Assembly (NCBI GenBank): GCA_016716525.1
Contig: JADJWE010000001.1
Span: 868,001 to 932,000 of the forward strand
Reading direction: 5' to 3'
Origin: Candidatus Flexicrinis affinis
GTDB lineage: Bacteria; Chloroflexota; Anaerolineae; Aggregatilineales; Phototrophicaceae
DNA: 64,000 nucleotides
Shown piece after piece: positions 8,652 through 17,032 of this stretch; the stretch's first letter is position 1, and each line of letters starts with the position of its first letter. The notes beneath the pieces were generated by a model that saw nothing but the letters and a program-made list of their open reading frames with translations, was not told the origin of the DNA and ran no database searches. The translations under genes were made by a program, and so were the position numbers.

Positions 8652-9226
8652 TCCTCGTCATCGACAACTACGACAGCTTCACTTATAACCTCGTACAGTT
8701 CCTCGGCGAGCTGGGCGCGGACATCCATGTCGCGCGCAACGACGAGATTTCGTTGGGCGAGATCGCACAGCTTGATCCGAGCCACATCGTCATCTCGCCG
8801 GGGCCGGGGACACCGGACGACGGCGGCATATCGCTGGCGGCAATCCGCATGTTTGGCGAGTCCCGGCCCGTGCTCGGTGTCTGCCTCGGGCATCAGTGCA
8901 TCGGGCAGGCATACGGCGGGATCGTCCACCGCGCCGGGAAGCTGATGCATGGCAAGACGAGCGCTATTCACCACAACGGGCGGGGCTTGTTCGCCGGCCT
9001 ACCGAACCCGTTCACGGCGACACGCTATCACAGCCTTGTGGTAGACGAACGCACGCTGCCGGACTGTCTGGCGGTCACGGCGCGTACGGACGACGGCGTG
9101 ATCATGGGCATGCAGCATAAGACACTGCCCGTGTACGGCGTACAGTTTCACCCCGAGAGCATACTGACGGTTGAAGGGCCGCGTATGCTCAAGAACTTCC
9201 TCGAACTTACATCGGTGCTGGCATAG
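8648..9226 (+). CDS. trpG: Anthranilate synthase component II (glutamine amidotransferase)
   Basis: 192-residue class I glutamine amidotransferase that supplies ammonia to TrpE. The N-terminus DNYDSFTYNL, the oxyanion strand SPGPGTPDD, the nucleophile Cys in GVCLGHQ near residue 80 and the His-Glu pair in QFHPES near 170 are all present. Its ATG overlaps the stop of the preceding gene (ATGA). It could also serve p-aminobenzoate synthesis, since no separate pabA is visible here. Confidence 0.96.
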   Translation: MILVIDNYDSFTYNLVQFLGELGADIHVARNDEISLGEIAQLDPSHIVISPGPGTPDDGGISLAAIRMFGESRPVLGVCLGHQCIGQAYGGIVHRAGKLMHGKTSAIHHNGRGLFAGLPNPFTATRYHSLVVDERTLPDCLAVTARTDDGVIMGMQHKTLPVYGVQFHPESILTVEGPRMLKNFLELTSVLA

Positions 9227-9236
9227 GAGAGCGCAC

Positions 9237-10268
9237 GTGACACAACGCAAGAACAGCCTGACCGGGGTCAAACCCTCGGGCACACCCCATATCGGCAACT
9301 ACCTCGGGGCGATCCAACCCGCGCTGGAGTTGAGCAAGACGTATAAGGCCCACTACTTCCTCGCGGACTATCACGCGCTGACTACGATGCGCGACCCGGC
9401 GGAGTTTCGCCACGCGAACCATGAGCTGGCCGCGACGTGGCTGGCCTGCGGGCTCGATCCCGATGACGTTGTGTTCTACCGCCAATCCGATATTCCGGAG
9501 ATCTTCGAACTGACGTGGATTCTCGCGTGCAACGCACCAAAGGGTCTACTGAACCGTGCCCACGCCTACAAAGCAGCGGCCGACGCCAACACCGAGACGG
9601 GCCGCCTTGTCGACGACGGCATCAACATGGGTCTGTACAACTACCCGATATTGATGGCCGCCGACATCCTGATCGCTGACACCGATCTGGTGCCGGTCGG
9701 GCAGGATCAGAAGCAGCACATCGAGATCACGCGCGACATTGCGATTGCGTTCAACGCCGTTTACGGCGACACGCTGGTGCTGCCGGATGGGCTGATCAGC
9801 GAGGAGGTGGCGACGATCACCGGGCTTGACGGACGCAAGATGAGCAAGAGCTACGGCAACGTGATCCCGCTGTTCGCGCCGCCCGACGAATTGCGCAAAA
9901 CGGTCATGCGGATCGTCACCGACTCGCGCCGGCCAGAAGACCCGAAAGACCCGGATCAGGACAACATTTACGCGATCTACAAGCACTTCGCGGCGCCTGA
10001 ACGCCTGGCAGAGGTGCGTGCACTGTACCTCAACGGCGGGTTGGCGTACGGCAAGATGAAGGCCGAGCTGTTTGAGGTGCTGAATGCGTATCTCAGCCCG
10101 ATGCGTGCCAAGTATGATGCATTGATGGCTGACACCGCGCAGATCGACGCTATTCTGGCCGACGGTGCTGTCAAGATGCGCGAGATCGCCGCGGGAGTCA
10201 TGGATCGCGTACGGGCGGCAGTCGGAAAATCCGCGGTACCGACCGTGGAGAAGGTGAGGGGACAGTAA
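9237..10268 (+). CDS. trpS: Tryptophanyl-tRNA synthetase
   Basis: Class I aminoacyl-tRNA synthetase that charges tRNA-Trp. 343 residues from GTG 9237, which has AGGAGA at 9225-9230; the frame extends further upstream only as overlap with trpG. The HIGH-like motif is GTPHIGNYLG and the second signature is GRKMSKSYGN. NYPILMAADIL and PVGQDQKQH are typical TrpS segments. Its place within the trp operon means the T-box adjusts both the amino acid supply and the charging enzyme. The stop shares one base with the trpD start. Confidence 0.97.
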   Translation: MTQRKNSLTGVKPSGTPHIGNYLGAIQPALELSKTYKAHYFLADYHALTTMRDPAEFRHANHELAATWLACGLDPDDVVFYRQSDIPEIFELTWILACNAPKGLLNRAHAYKAAADANTETGRLVDDGINMGLYNYPILMAADILIADTDLVPVGQDQKQHIEITRDIAIAFNAVYGDTLVLPDGLISEEVATITGLDGRKMSKSYGNVIPLFAPPDELRKTVMRIVTDSRRPEDPKDPDQDNIYAIYKHFAAPERLAEVRALYLNGGLAYGKMKAELFEVLNAYLSPMRAKYDALMADTAQIDAILADGAVKMREIAAGVMDRVRAAVGKSAVPTVEKVRGQ

Positions 10269-11317
10269 TGGAAACACGTCAAAGGATGGACATTCAGAGG
10301 GCGATCGACGTGATCGGCCGGTTCGGCCACTTGAGCGTGGCCGATGCAGAGGCCGTGATGGACCAGATCATGCAAGGCGAGGCGACCGACGCGCAGATCG
10401 GCGCGTACTTGATGGGCATGCGCATGAAAGGCGAAACGCACGACGAAATTACCGGCAGCGCTCAAGCGATGCGCGCTAATGCGTCGTACGTGCCGACCCG
10501 TCACAACAAGTTCGAACTGCTCGATACCTGTGGCACGGGCGGAGACCGCAGCGGGACGTTCAACATCAGCACCACGGTGGCGTTCGTGGCTGCTGGGGCT
10601 GGCGTGCCGGTCGCCAAACACGGCAATCGCGCGGCGTCCAGCAAGTGCGGCAGCGCTGACGTGCTGGCCGAGTTGGGCATCAGCCTCGACCTCACGCCGG
10701 AAGCGGTCGGTCAGGCAATCGACGAGGTGGGGATTGGCTTCTTGTTCGCGCCCAAGCTGCATCCCGCGATGCGCTATGTCGTCGCGCCGCGTAAGCAAAT
10801 GGGCCTGCGCACGATGTTCAATCTGCTCGGCCCGCTGACCAACCCCGCCGGCGCACGCAATCAGCTTATGGGCGTGTTTGCGCCCGACTTGACCGAACTG
10901 TTGGCGACCGTGCTCGGTATGTTGGGCAGTCGCTCGGCGATGGTGGTTGCTGGATACGGCGGTGTCGATGAACTGACCACCACCGGCCCGAACCGCGTGA
11001 GCCACTTCGTTGACGGCGAGGTCAACTCGTATGAGCTGGACCCGCTCAAACTCGGTTTCCGTGCTGCGTCGATCAATGAACTGCTGGGTGGCGATGCGCC
11101 TGAAAACGCCAAGATTCTTCGCGGTGTCCTCGCAGGCAAGATCCACGATGCGAAGCGCGAGGTCGTGCTGCTCAATGCGGCGGCGGCGCTCGTTGCGGCC
11201 GGCAAAGTGAGCGACATTCTCGATGGCGTCGAGATGGCGACACAGTCGATCGACAGCGGCGCGGCGTTGGGCAAGCTCGATGCATTGATTGAGTTCTCGC
11301 GATCGGTATCCGCATGA
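10268..11317 (+). CDS. trpD: Anthranilate phosphoribosyltransferase
   Basis: Transfers phosphoribose from PRPP to anthranilate. 349 residues. The PRPP/Mg motif DTCGTGGDRSGTFNIST lies near residue 85, KHGNRAASSKCGSAD near 120, and LGPLTNPA near 200. The usual family starts close to the internal ATG at 10286, so the first six codons are uncertain. TAATG overlap with trpS and a four-base overlap with trpC suggest translational coupling. Confidence 0.96.
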   Translation: METRQRMDIQRAIDVIGRFGHLSVADAEAVMDQIMQGEATDAQIGAYLMGMRMKGETHDEITGSAQAMRANASYVPTRHNKFELLDTCGTGGDRSGTFNISTTVAFVAAGAGVPVAKHGNRAASSKCGSADVLAELGISLDLTPEAVGQAIDEVGIGFLFAPKLHPAMRYVVAPRKQMGLRTMFNLLGPLTNPAGARNQLMGVFAPDLTELLATVLGMLGSRSAMVVAGYGGVDELTTTGPNRVSHFVDGEVNSYELDPLKLGFRAASINELLGGDAPENAKILRGVLAGKIHDAKREVVLLNAAAALVAAGKVSDILDGVEMATQSIDSGAALGKLDALIEFSRSVSA

Positions 11318-12126
11318 CGCAATTCGTCGCGACGGGTTCGGTGCTCGACAGAATCCTTGCGCACAAGGTGGGCGAGATCGACGCACTGCGCCCCCGCGCG
11401 GCCGACATTCGTCACGCTGCCGAACTGGCGCCGGCGCCACCGCCATTCGCGGCGTCGCTGCACAAGCCGACGGTCGCTCTCATCGCCGAGGTCAAGCGCG
11501 CGTCGCCGTCGAAAGGTCTGCTGATCGAAGACTTCGATGCGGTACGCATCGCCCGCGAGTACGAAGGGAACGGCGCGTCGGCAGTGTCCGTGCTGGCCGA
11601 CGCAGAGTTCTTTATGGGCAGTCCGGACTTTGTGCGCGACGTCGCCGTTTCCGTCAGCCTGCCGGTGCTGTTCAAGGAATTCGTGATCGACCCGCTGCAA
11701 GTCGATCTGGCATGTTCGCTCGGCGCGAGCGCCGTACTGCTCATCGTCGCTGCGCTTGAAGATGTCCAGCTTCGTGACCTGTCGGCCCATATCGCCGCGC
11801 TCGGCATGGACGCGCTTGTCGAAGTCCACGATGAGCACGAACTGGAGCGCGCGCTGCGGATCGGCGTCGGGGTAGTCGGGGTCAACAACCGCGATCTCAA
11901 GACGTTCCGCGAGGATTTATCCATAACAGAGCGCCTCGCCACGCGACTGGATGGCGGGGTCACGCTGGTGGCGGAGAGCGCGATTCGGAGCCCCGACGAT
12001 GTCGCGCGTATGGCACGTGCAGGGGCGCATGCCGTACTCGTCGGAGAAGGCCTTATCAAAGCCGCTGACCGGCCCGCAAGCGTGCGCCAGTATGCCAGTA
12101 TAGAGCGCCCGGAGGTGGCGTCATGA
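11314..12126 (+). CDS. trpC: Indole-3-glycerol phosphate synthase
   Basis: TIM-barrel enzyme that closes the indole ring of carboxyphenylaminodeoxyribulose phosphate. 270 residues. IAEVKRASPSKG (near residue 60) holds the catalytic Lys, followed by SVLADAEFFMGS, LFKEFVIDP, and GVNNRDLKTF. The end contains the phosphate-binding LVGEGLIKA. ATGA overlaps join it to trpD and trpF. It is monofunctional rather than the enterobacterial TrpC-F fusion. Confidence 0.97.
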   Translation: MTQFVATGSVLDRILAHKVGEIDALRPRAADIRHAAELAPAPPPFAASLHKPTVALIAEVKRASPSKGLLIEDFDAVRIAREYEGNGASAVSVLADAEFFMGSPDFVRDVAVSVSLPVLFKEFVIDPLQVDLACSLGASAVLLIVAALEDVQLRDLSAHIAALGMDALVEVHDEHELERALRIGVGVVGVNNRDLKTFREDLSITERLATRLDGGVTLVAESAIRSPDDVARMARAGAHAVLVGEGLIKAADRPASVRQYASIERPEVAS

Positions 12127-12782
12127 AGGTCAAGATTTGCGGGGTTACGACGTTGGAAGACGCGCTGTTTGCCGCGAGGAGCGGCGCCGACATGATCGGG
12201 TTCAATTTCTGGCCGCGCTCCAAGCGATACATTGCAACTGCGGCCGCGGCGGAGCTTTGCGACCGGCTCCGGTCGCATCTGGGCGACACGTGCCCAGCCC
12301 TCGTCGGCGTGTTCGTCAATGCGGTAGTCAGCGACATTTCGCGCGTCATGGATGTCGTGGGCCTCGACTACGCTCAACTTTCCGGCGACGAGTCCGACTC
12401 GGTACTGCGCGAACTGCGCGGGATCGCATTTAAGGGCATCCGTCCGGCAACGCTCGCGCAAGCCGAAGAGGATTACTCGTACTTTGCGCCGGTCATGCCT
12501 GACGATCCAGACATGCCGTCGCTGCTGGTCGACGCGTCCGTAAGCGGGGAGTATGGCGGGACCGGGCAGCAGGCGGCGGACGAGATCGTACGGTGGCTGG
12601 TCGGGAAGGCCCCGCGTTTGCTGTTGGCCGGCGGCTTGACACCGGCGACCGTTGTGGAGCGCGTTCGCGCGTTTCACCCGTGGGGCGTTGACGTGGCAAG
12701 CGGCGTCGAAGGCGATCTACCGGGGATCAAGGATGCGCACAAGGTGGCCGCATTCATCGCGGCGGCACGCAGCGCGGCGTAG
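12123..12782 (+). CDS. trpF: Phosphoribosylanthranilate isomerase
   Basis: TIM-barrel Amadori isomerase of the tryptophan pathway, 219 residues. KVKICGVTTLEDA contains the catalytic Cys near residue 6, GFNFWPRSKRYI is the second signature, and LLVDASVSGEYGGTG with LAGGLTPATV and VDVASGVEG form the active site and phosphate loop. The gene begins within the trpC stop. Length and motifs are normal. Confidence 0.96.
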   Translation: MKVKICGVTTLEDALFAARSGADMIGFNFWPRSKRYIATAAAAELCDRLRSHLGDTCPALVGVFVNAVVSDISRVMDVVGLDYAQLSGDESDSVLRELRGIAFKGIRPATLAQAEEDYSYFAPVMPDDPDMPSLLVDASVSGEYGGTGQQAADEIVRWLVGKAPRLLLAGGLTPATVVERVRAFHPWGVDVASGVEGDLPGIKDAHKVAAFIAAARSAA

Positions 12783-12818
12783 TCACTAGACCAAGCAAGG
12801 CGTTAGGAGCAAGCGACC

Positions 12819-14039
12819 ATGGATCAGTACATCAAGACCGGGCTGACGGACGTGCCCGACGAACGCGGCTACTACGGCGAATTTGGCGGTCGCTTCGTGC
12901 CGGAGACGCTGGTCCCGGCATTGGACGAGCTTACTGCGGCGTACACCGAGGCGATCGCCGATCCGGCCTTCCATGCGGAGCTGGCCGAGCTGCAGCGCAC
13001 GTACGTCGGCCGTCCCACGCCGGTGACCTATGCGCGCCGGCTGAGCGAGCAGTTGGGCGGCGCGCAAATCTACCTGAAGCGCGAGGACTTGGCGCATACG
13101 GGCGCACACAAGATCAACAACGCGCTCGGTCAGGCCTTGCTCGCGCGCCGAATGGGCAAGCAGCGCGTGGTCGCGGAGACGGGTGCCGGTCAGCACGGGG
13201 TCGCCAGCGCCACGGTAAGTGCGCTGCTTGGCCTCGATTGTCACGTCTACATGGGCAGCGTCGACATCGCACGGCAGGAACCCAACGTGTTCCGCATGAA
13301 GCTGCTGGGGGCCGAGGTCATTCCGGTCGAAAGCGGCACCAAGACGCTCAAAGACGCCATCAACGAGGCGCTGCGCGATTGGGTGACCAACGTGCAGACG
13401 ACCTTCTATTTGCTCGGGTCGGCGCTTGGGCCACATCCATACCCGATGATCGTCCGCGACTTTCAAAGCGTGATCGGACATGAGGCGCGCGCGCAGATGC
13501 TCGAAATGGCAGGCAGGCTACCTGACGTGTGTATCGCGTGCGTAGGCGGCGGCAGCAACGCCATCGGCCTGTTTCACGCCTTTCGCGACGACGACGTCGA
13601 GTTCATCGGCGTCGAGGCCGGCGGGTACGGAATCTCGAGCGGTCAGCATGCCGCGCGCTTCGCCGACCCGGTCATTGGACGGCCCGGTGTGCTGCAAGGC
13701 ACGCGCTCATATGTCATGCAGTCCCCGCAGGGGCAGATCTTGAACACGCACAGCATCTCTGCCGGCCTCGATTACGCCTCGGTCGGGCCGGAGCACGCCT
13801 TCTTGCGCGACACCGAGCGCGCGTTCTACACCTATGCGACCGACGAGGAAGCGCTCGCGTCCCTGCAAACTCTGAGCAGGACCGAAGGCATCATCCCGGC
13901 GCTGGAGAGCGCGCACGGGTTGGCCGAGGCCATCAAGCGCGCGTCGTCGATGCCGCGCAGCAGCATCATCCTCGTCAACCTGAGCGGGCGCGGCGATAAA
14001 GACTTGAACACTGTCATGTCCGCTTTGGAGATCGAGTAA
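12819..14039 (+). CDS. trpB: Tryptophan synthase beta chain
   Basis: PLP enzyme that joins indole to serine; forms the alpha-2-beta-2 complex with TrpA. 406 residues, of the usual TrpB1 type. GEFGGRFVPETL is at the N-terminus, the PLP lysine is in HTGAHKINNALGQ near residue 93, and the PLP phosphate loop is CVGGGSNAIG near 240. AGGAGC at 12805-12810 precedes ATG 12819 after a 36-base gap from trpF. A Nudix gene separates it from trpA, although their products form one complex. Confidence 0.97.
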   Translation: MDQYIKTGLTDVPDERGYYGEFGGRFVPETLVPALDELTAAYTEAIADPAFHAELAELQRTYVGRPTPVTYARRLSEQLGGAQIYLKREDLAHTGAHKINNALGQALLARRMGKQRVVAETGAGQHGVASATVSALLGLDCHVYMGSVDIARQEPNVFRMKLLGAEVIPVESGTKTLKDAINEALRDWVTNVQTTFYLLGSALGPHPYPMIVRDFQSVIGHEARAQMLEMAGRLPDVCIACVGGGSNAIGLFHAFRDDDVEFIGVEAGGYGISSGQHAARFADPVIGRPGVLQGTRSYVMQSPQGQILNTHSISAGLDYASVGPEHAFLRDTERAFYTYATDEEALASLQTLSRTEGIIPALESAHGLAEAIKRASSMPRSSIILVNLSGRGDKDLNTVMSALEIE

Positions 14040-14040
14040 C

Positions 14041-14484
14041 GTGGTCGTCCTCGATGCCGCGTCAGCCTTGTTCGTCGATGCCGGAGGGCGCGTGCTGCTG
14101 CAGAAGCGCGACGACAGACCGGAGTTGGCATTTGCCGGCATGTGGACGTTCTTTGGCGGCGCGGTAGAGGCGGGAGAGACGCACGAGCAGGCCGTGTACC
14201 GCGAGGTGGCCGAAGAGTTGGGCTGGCACGCCCCGAAACTTGTCTACTGGACAACACAGGTGCGCCCGCACGTTACCGCGCCGGATACGCATGTCGTTCA
14301 TAACCATATCTACGTCGGGCGGCTGACCGTGTCGCCGGCCGACCTGACGCTGGGCGAAGGGCAGGCGATGGCGCTCTTCGATGCCGATGCCGCCGTGTCG
14401 ATGGAACTGGCATTCTGGCAGCACGAGCCGCTGCGCCGCTTCTTCCGTGATTATGCCGCAGGCACGTTGGAGATACCCGAATGA
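14041..14484 (+). CDS. Nudix hydrolase
   Basis: 147-residue Nudix protein. The Nudix box runs from GGAVEAGE to REVAEELGW (residues about 39-62), matching GX5EX7REUXEEXGU with all metal-binding Glu present. Nudix enzymes hydrolyse nucleoside diphosphates linked to other groups; the substrate cannot be read here. It starts with GTG one base after trpB and overlaps trpA by four bases, so it is a firm member of the trp operon, and may clean up PRPP-derived or oxidised nucleotides. That role is conjecture. Confidence 0.9.
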   Translation: MVVLDAASALFVDAGGRVLLQKRDDRPELAFAGMWTFFGGAVEAGETHEQAVYREVAEELGWHAPKLVYWTTQVRPHVTAPDTHVVHNHIYVGRLTVSPADLTLGEGQAMALFDADAAVSMELAFWQHEPLRRFFRDYAAGTLEIPE

Positions 14485-15284
14485 CTACCCTACCACGCGA
14501 AGCCACCGGAGTCGCCGCCGTTGACGAGATGTTCGAACGCGCAAGCAGCGAAGGCCGCGCGGCTTTCCTTCCGTTCGTCATGCTTGGGTATCCCACGCTC
14601 GAGGAGTCGATCGATACGATCGTCCGAATCGCGGCGCTGGGCGTCGACGGTTTCGAGATTGGCGTACCGTTCAGCGACCCGCTGGCTGACGGTCCCACCA
14701 TTCAACACGCGTCGCAAGTCGCGTTGGAGAACGGCGTGACGATCGAGATGGGACTTCAGGCCATCCGTGATCTCCGTGCGCGCGGCGTTAACCAACCCAT
14801 GCTGCTGTTCACCTACCTCAATCCGGTGTTGGCTTACGGCCCGCGCTTTGCGCACGACTTGGCCGAGGCCGGCGCTGACGGGCTGATCTGCCCCGACCTG
14901 CCGCCGGAAGAGGCGGCGCTGCTAACGGGTATGCGCGAGCACGATCTTGCCCAGCCGTTCTTCCTCGCGCCGACCAGCAACGAGGGACGGATTGACGCCG
15001 CTGCCGGGGCCGCGCGCGGGTTCATCTACGTCGTCACCGTGACCGGCATCACCGGCGCACGCGCCGAACTTCCGCCTGAGCTGAACGACTATATCGGACG
15101 TATCCGCGCACGGACATCGACTCGGCTTGTGCTCGGGTTCGGCATCAGCACGCCGGAGCAGGTGCACACGCTGCACGGCTTGCTCGACGGCTACATCGTC
15201 GCAAGTGCGCTCATCCGCAAGGCGCCGGAAGGCGTGGACGCGGTTGTCGACCTCGCCAGAACGCTCAACGACGCGCGTCCGTAA
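14481..15284 (+). CDS. trpA: Tryptophan synthase alpha chain
   Basis: Cleaves indole-3-glycerol phosphate to indole and passes it to TrpB. 267 residues. The catalytic Glu is in GFEIGVPFSDPLADGP near residue 57, the second acid in DGLICPDLPPEE near 138, and the phosphate loop in GFGISTPEQV near 217. It is the last gene of the trp transcript; the next 314 bases hold the aro leader region and no obvious trp terminator. Confidence 0.97.
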   Translation: MTTLPREATGVAAVDEMFERASSEGRAAFLPFVMLGYPTLEESIDTIVRIAALGVDGFEIGVPFSDPLADGPTIQHASQVALENGVTIEMGLQAIRDLRARGVNQPMLLFTYLNPVLAYGPRFAHDLAEAGADGLICPDLPPEEAALLTGMREHDLAQPFFLAPTSNEGRIDAAAGAARGFIYVVTVTGITGARAELPPELNDYIGRIRARTSTRLVLGFGISTPEQVHTLHGLLDGYIVASALIRKAPEGVDAVVDLARTLNDARP

Positions 15285-15336
15285 GCGAAGGACTTGTGCA
15301 AGGTGTACGGAATTTGAAGGAGGCCGCCCCAACTGA

Positions 15337-15365
15337 TTGACACGCCCCATCCGCCGCGATAAGCT
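15337..15365 (+). promoter_or_regulatory. Candidate aro operon promoter
   Basis: A perfect TTGACA (15337-15342), a 17-base spacer and TAAGCT (15360-15365), the same geometry as the trp promoter. Transcription would begin near 15372, 27 bases before the candidate leader ORF. The weak -10 keeps confidence moderate. Confidence 0.5.
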
Positions 15366-15398
15366 CTGTGCCCATCGTTCGCCTGTGGGAATCCGCGC

Positions 15399-15497
15399 GT
15401 GTCGCACGCATCCTGCCGCACCTACGCCTATTATTACTTTACGGGCCACATAGGGGCAGGTTCGGCGTTGACCGCTGCGCGGAGGACGGCTCGCTAG
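15399..15497 (+). CDS. Candidate Tyr/Phe-rich leader peptide of the aro operon
   Basis: A 32-codon ORF (GTG 15399, TAG 15495-15497) with a weak GGGA at 15387-15390 as ribosome site. Codons 9-14 read Tyr-Ala-Tyr-Tyr-Tyr-Phe (15423-15440): four Tyr and one Phe within six codons. The stop lies 25 bases before a perfect terminator hairpin and 100 bases before aroH. This is the layout of amino-acid attenuators such as pheA and trpL leaders. Ribosome stalling on Tyr codons would report Tyr shortage. It is too short for statistics to prove coding, and the start codon is weak. Confidence 0.5.
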   Translation: MSHASCRTYAYYYFTGHIGAGSALTAARRTAR

Positions 15498-15520
15498 AAG
15501 CGAACGTACACCGGAAATGA

Positions 15521-15553
15521 AAGGCGCAGAGCACAACGCTCTGCGCCTTTTTT
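15521..15553 (+). terminator. Intrinsic terminator/attenuator before aroH
   Basis: A perfect 12-bp stem (15521-15532 with 15538-15549; core GGCGCAGAGC), a five-base ACAAC loop, and a run of T through 15553. It precedes aroH by 45 bases on the same strand, so it is either the trp operon terminator or, given the leader ORF, a regulated attenuator. A possible competing pair is CTGCGC (15475-15480) with GCGCAG (15524-15529). Confidence 0.88.
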
Positions 15554-15598
15554 GCTGGTTGGAGGGGATTGGGCGATGTCTCATTGGAGGAAGTTTCC

Positions 15599-16018
15599 AT
15601 GATGGTGCGGGGCGTGCGCGGCGCAACGACGGTGGCGGTGAATCGCGCAGACGCGATCGTAGACGCCGCGGCCGAACTGTTGGCGGAAATGATCGAAGCG
15701 AACGGAATCATCGAGGACGAAGTGGCCAGTGTGATCTTTACCTCCACACCGGATCTCGACGCCGGTTTTCCGGCGCCGGCGGGCCGCAAGGTCGGTTGGT
15801 CGCGAGTCGCGCTGCTCGGGATGCAGGAATTGGGCGTGCCGGGGGCGACCGAGCGTACCGTGCGCATTCTGATCCACTGGAATACCGGCAAGGGCCTCGA
15901 TGACATCGTTCATGTGTATTTGCACGGCGCACAGGCGCTCAGGCCGGACTTGACGCAGCGCCGGCAGGCGCTGCAAAGCGAGACCGTAGGCATAGACCCT
16001 GAAGGGGATCGATCATGA
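15599..16018 (+). CDS. aroH: Chorismate mutase, AroH type
   Basis: Rearranges chorismate to prephenate. 139 residues from ATG 15599, with GGAGG at 15586-15590. The sequence matches the small Bacillus-type monofunctional AroH trimer: MVRGVRGATTV at the start, VIFTSTPDLDAGFPA in the middle, and the active-site Arg in VRILIHWN near residue 90. The C-terminal QRRQ tail is slightly longer than usual. ATGA overlap with aroF. Confidence 0.95.
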   Translation: MMVRGVRGATTVAVNRADAIVDAAAELLAEMIEANGIIEDEVASVIFTSTPDLDAGFPAPAGRKVGWSRVALLGMQELGVPGATERTVRILIHWNTGKGLDDIVHVYLHGAQALRPDLTQRRQALQSETVGIDPEGDRS

Positions 16019-17028
16019 TCATCTTGATGGCGGGCGAAAGTTCGGCAGAACACGTCGCGGCAGTTGCCGCTCAGGTTGAGCAAGACGGATACACCCCGCA
16101 TGTGTGGTCGGGCCAGCAGACGATCGTCGCCGTCGTGGGCCACAGCGCCACACCACTGACACCTGCCGTCTATGAGCAAATGACCGGCGTCGAAAAGGTC
16201 ACGCCGACGCGCGTCGCCTATACGCTGGCAAGCCGCCAGTTTCATGCCGAGACCACGCAGTTCCCGCTGAACGGCAGCAGCGTAGGCGGCGACAAAGTGC
16301 TGGTGATCGCCGGGCCGTGCTCGGTCGAGGGGCGTGAGCAGATTATCGAAACTGCGTGTGCGGTCAAAGAGGCAGGGGCGACCGCGCTCCGTGGTGGCGC
16401 ATTCAAGCCGCGTACTTCGCCGTACAGCTTTCAGGGCCACGGCGAGCGCGGTCTACAGTGGCTGGCCGAGGCGCGCGAAGTGACCGGTCTGCCGGTCGTC
16501 ACCGAGGTCATGGACCCGCACTTGGTCGAAATGGTCAGCCAGTACGCCGACGTGCTGCAAGTGGGCGCGCGCAACATGCAGAACTTTACGCTGCTGAACG
16601 CCGTTGGCCTCAGCCGTAAGCCGGTGCTGCTCAAGCGCGGGATGAGCAGTACGGTCGAGGACTTGCTCATGGCGGCGGAGTACGTGCTGGCCGGCGGCAA
16701 TCATCAGGTGATGCTTTGCGAGCGGGGCATCCGTACGTTCGAGACGGCGACGCGCAACACGTTTGACCTGAACGCCATTCCTGTCCTCAAGAATCTCACA
16801 CATCTGCCCGTGATCGCCGACCCGAGCCACGCGGTCGGCAAGAGCGAATACGTTGAGCCGGTCGCAAGGGCGGCGGTTGCGGCAGGCGCAGACGGGCTGA
16901 TTGTGGAAGTGCATCTCGATCCGCCCAATGCGATGTCGGATGGCCGTCAGAGCCTGACCCCGGCGCAGTTCACCGCGATGATGCAGGCCGTGCGGCGGGT
17001 GGCCGCCGCGGTAGATCGGAGCGCATGA
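16015..17028 (+). CDS. aroF: DAHP synthase (type I-beta, with N-terminal regulatory domain)
   Basis: First enzyme of the shikimate pathway, joining PEP and erythrose 4-phosphate. 337 residues. Residues 1-70 form the ferredoxin-like domain typical of feedback-inhibited I-beta enzymes (Thermotoga type, inhibited by Tyr/Phe). The barrel shows AGPCSVEG, RGGAFKPRTSPYSFQG, LKRGMSST, CERGIRTFE, and the metal site DPSHAVGK. Being behind a Tyr/Phe-like leader, this gene would be controlled by both enzyme feedback and transcription. The feedback claim rests on domain type only. Confidence 0.96.
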   Translation: MIILMAGESSAEHVAAVAAQVEQDGYTPHVWSGQQTIVAVVGHSATPLTPAVYEQMTGVEKVTPTRVAYTLASRQFHAETTQFPLNGSSVGGDKVLVIAGPCSVEGREQIIETACAVKEAGATALRGGAFKPRTSPYSFQGHGERGLQWLAEAREVTGLPVVTEVMDPHLVEMVSQYADVLQVGARNMQNFTLLNAVGLSRKPVLLKRGMSSTVEDLLMAAEYVLAGGNHQVMLCERGIRTFETATRNTFDLNAIPVLKNLTHLPVIADPSHAVGKSEYVEPVARAAVAAGADGLIVEVHLDPPNAMSDGRQSLTPAQFTAMMQAVRRVAAAVDRSA

Positions 17029-17032
17029 CCCC

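Noticed and set aside
9977..12677. Large minus-strand ORFs under trpS, trpD, trpC and trpF
   Set aside because: High GC keeps antisense frames open; Arg/His-rich translations without motifs, and the plus strand carries recognised enzymes.
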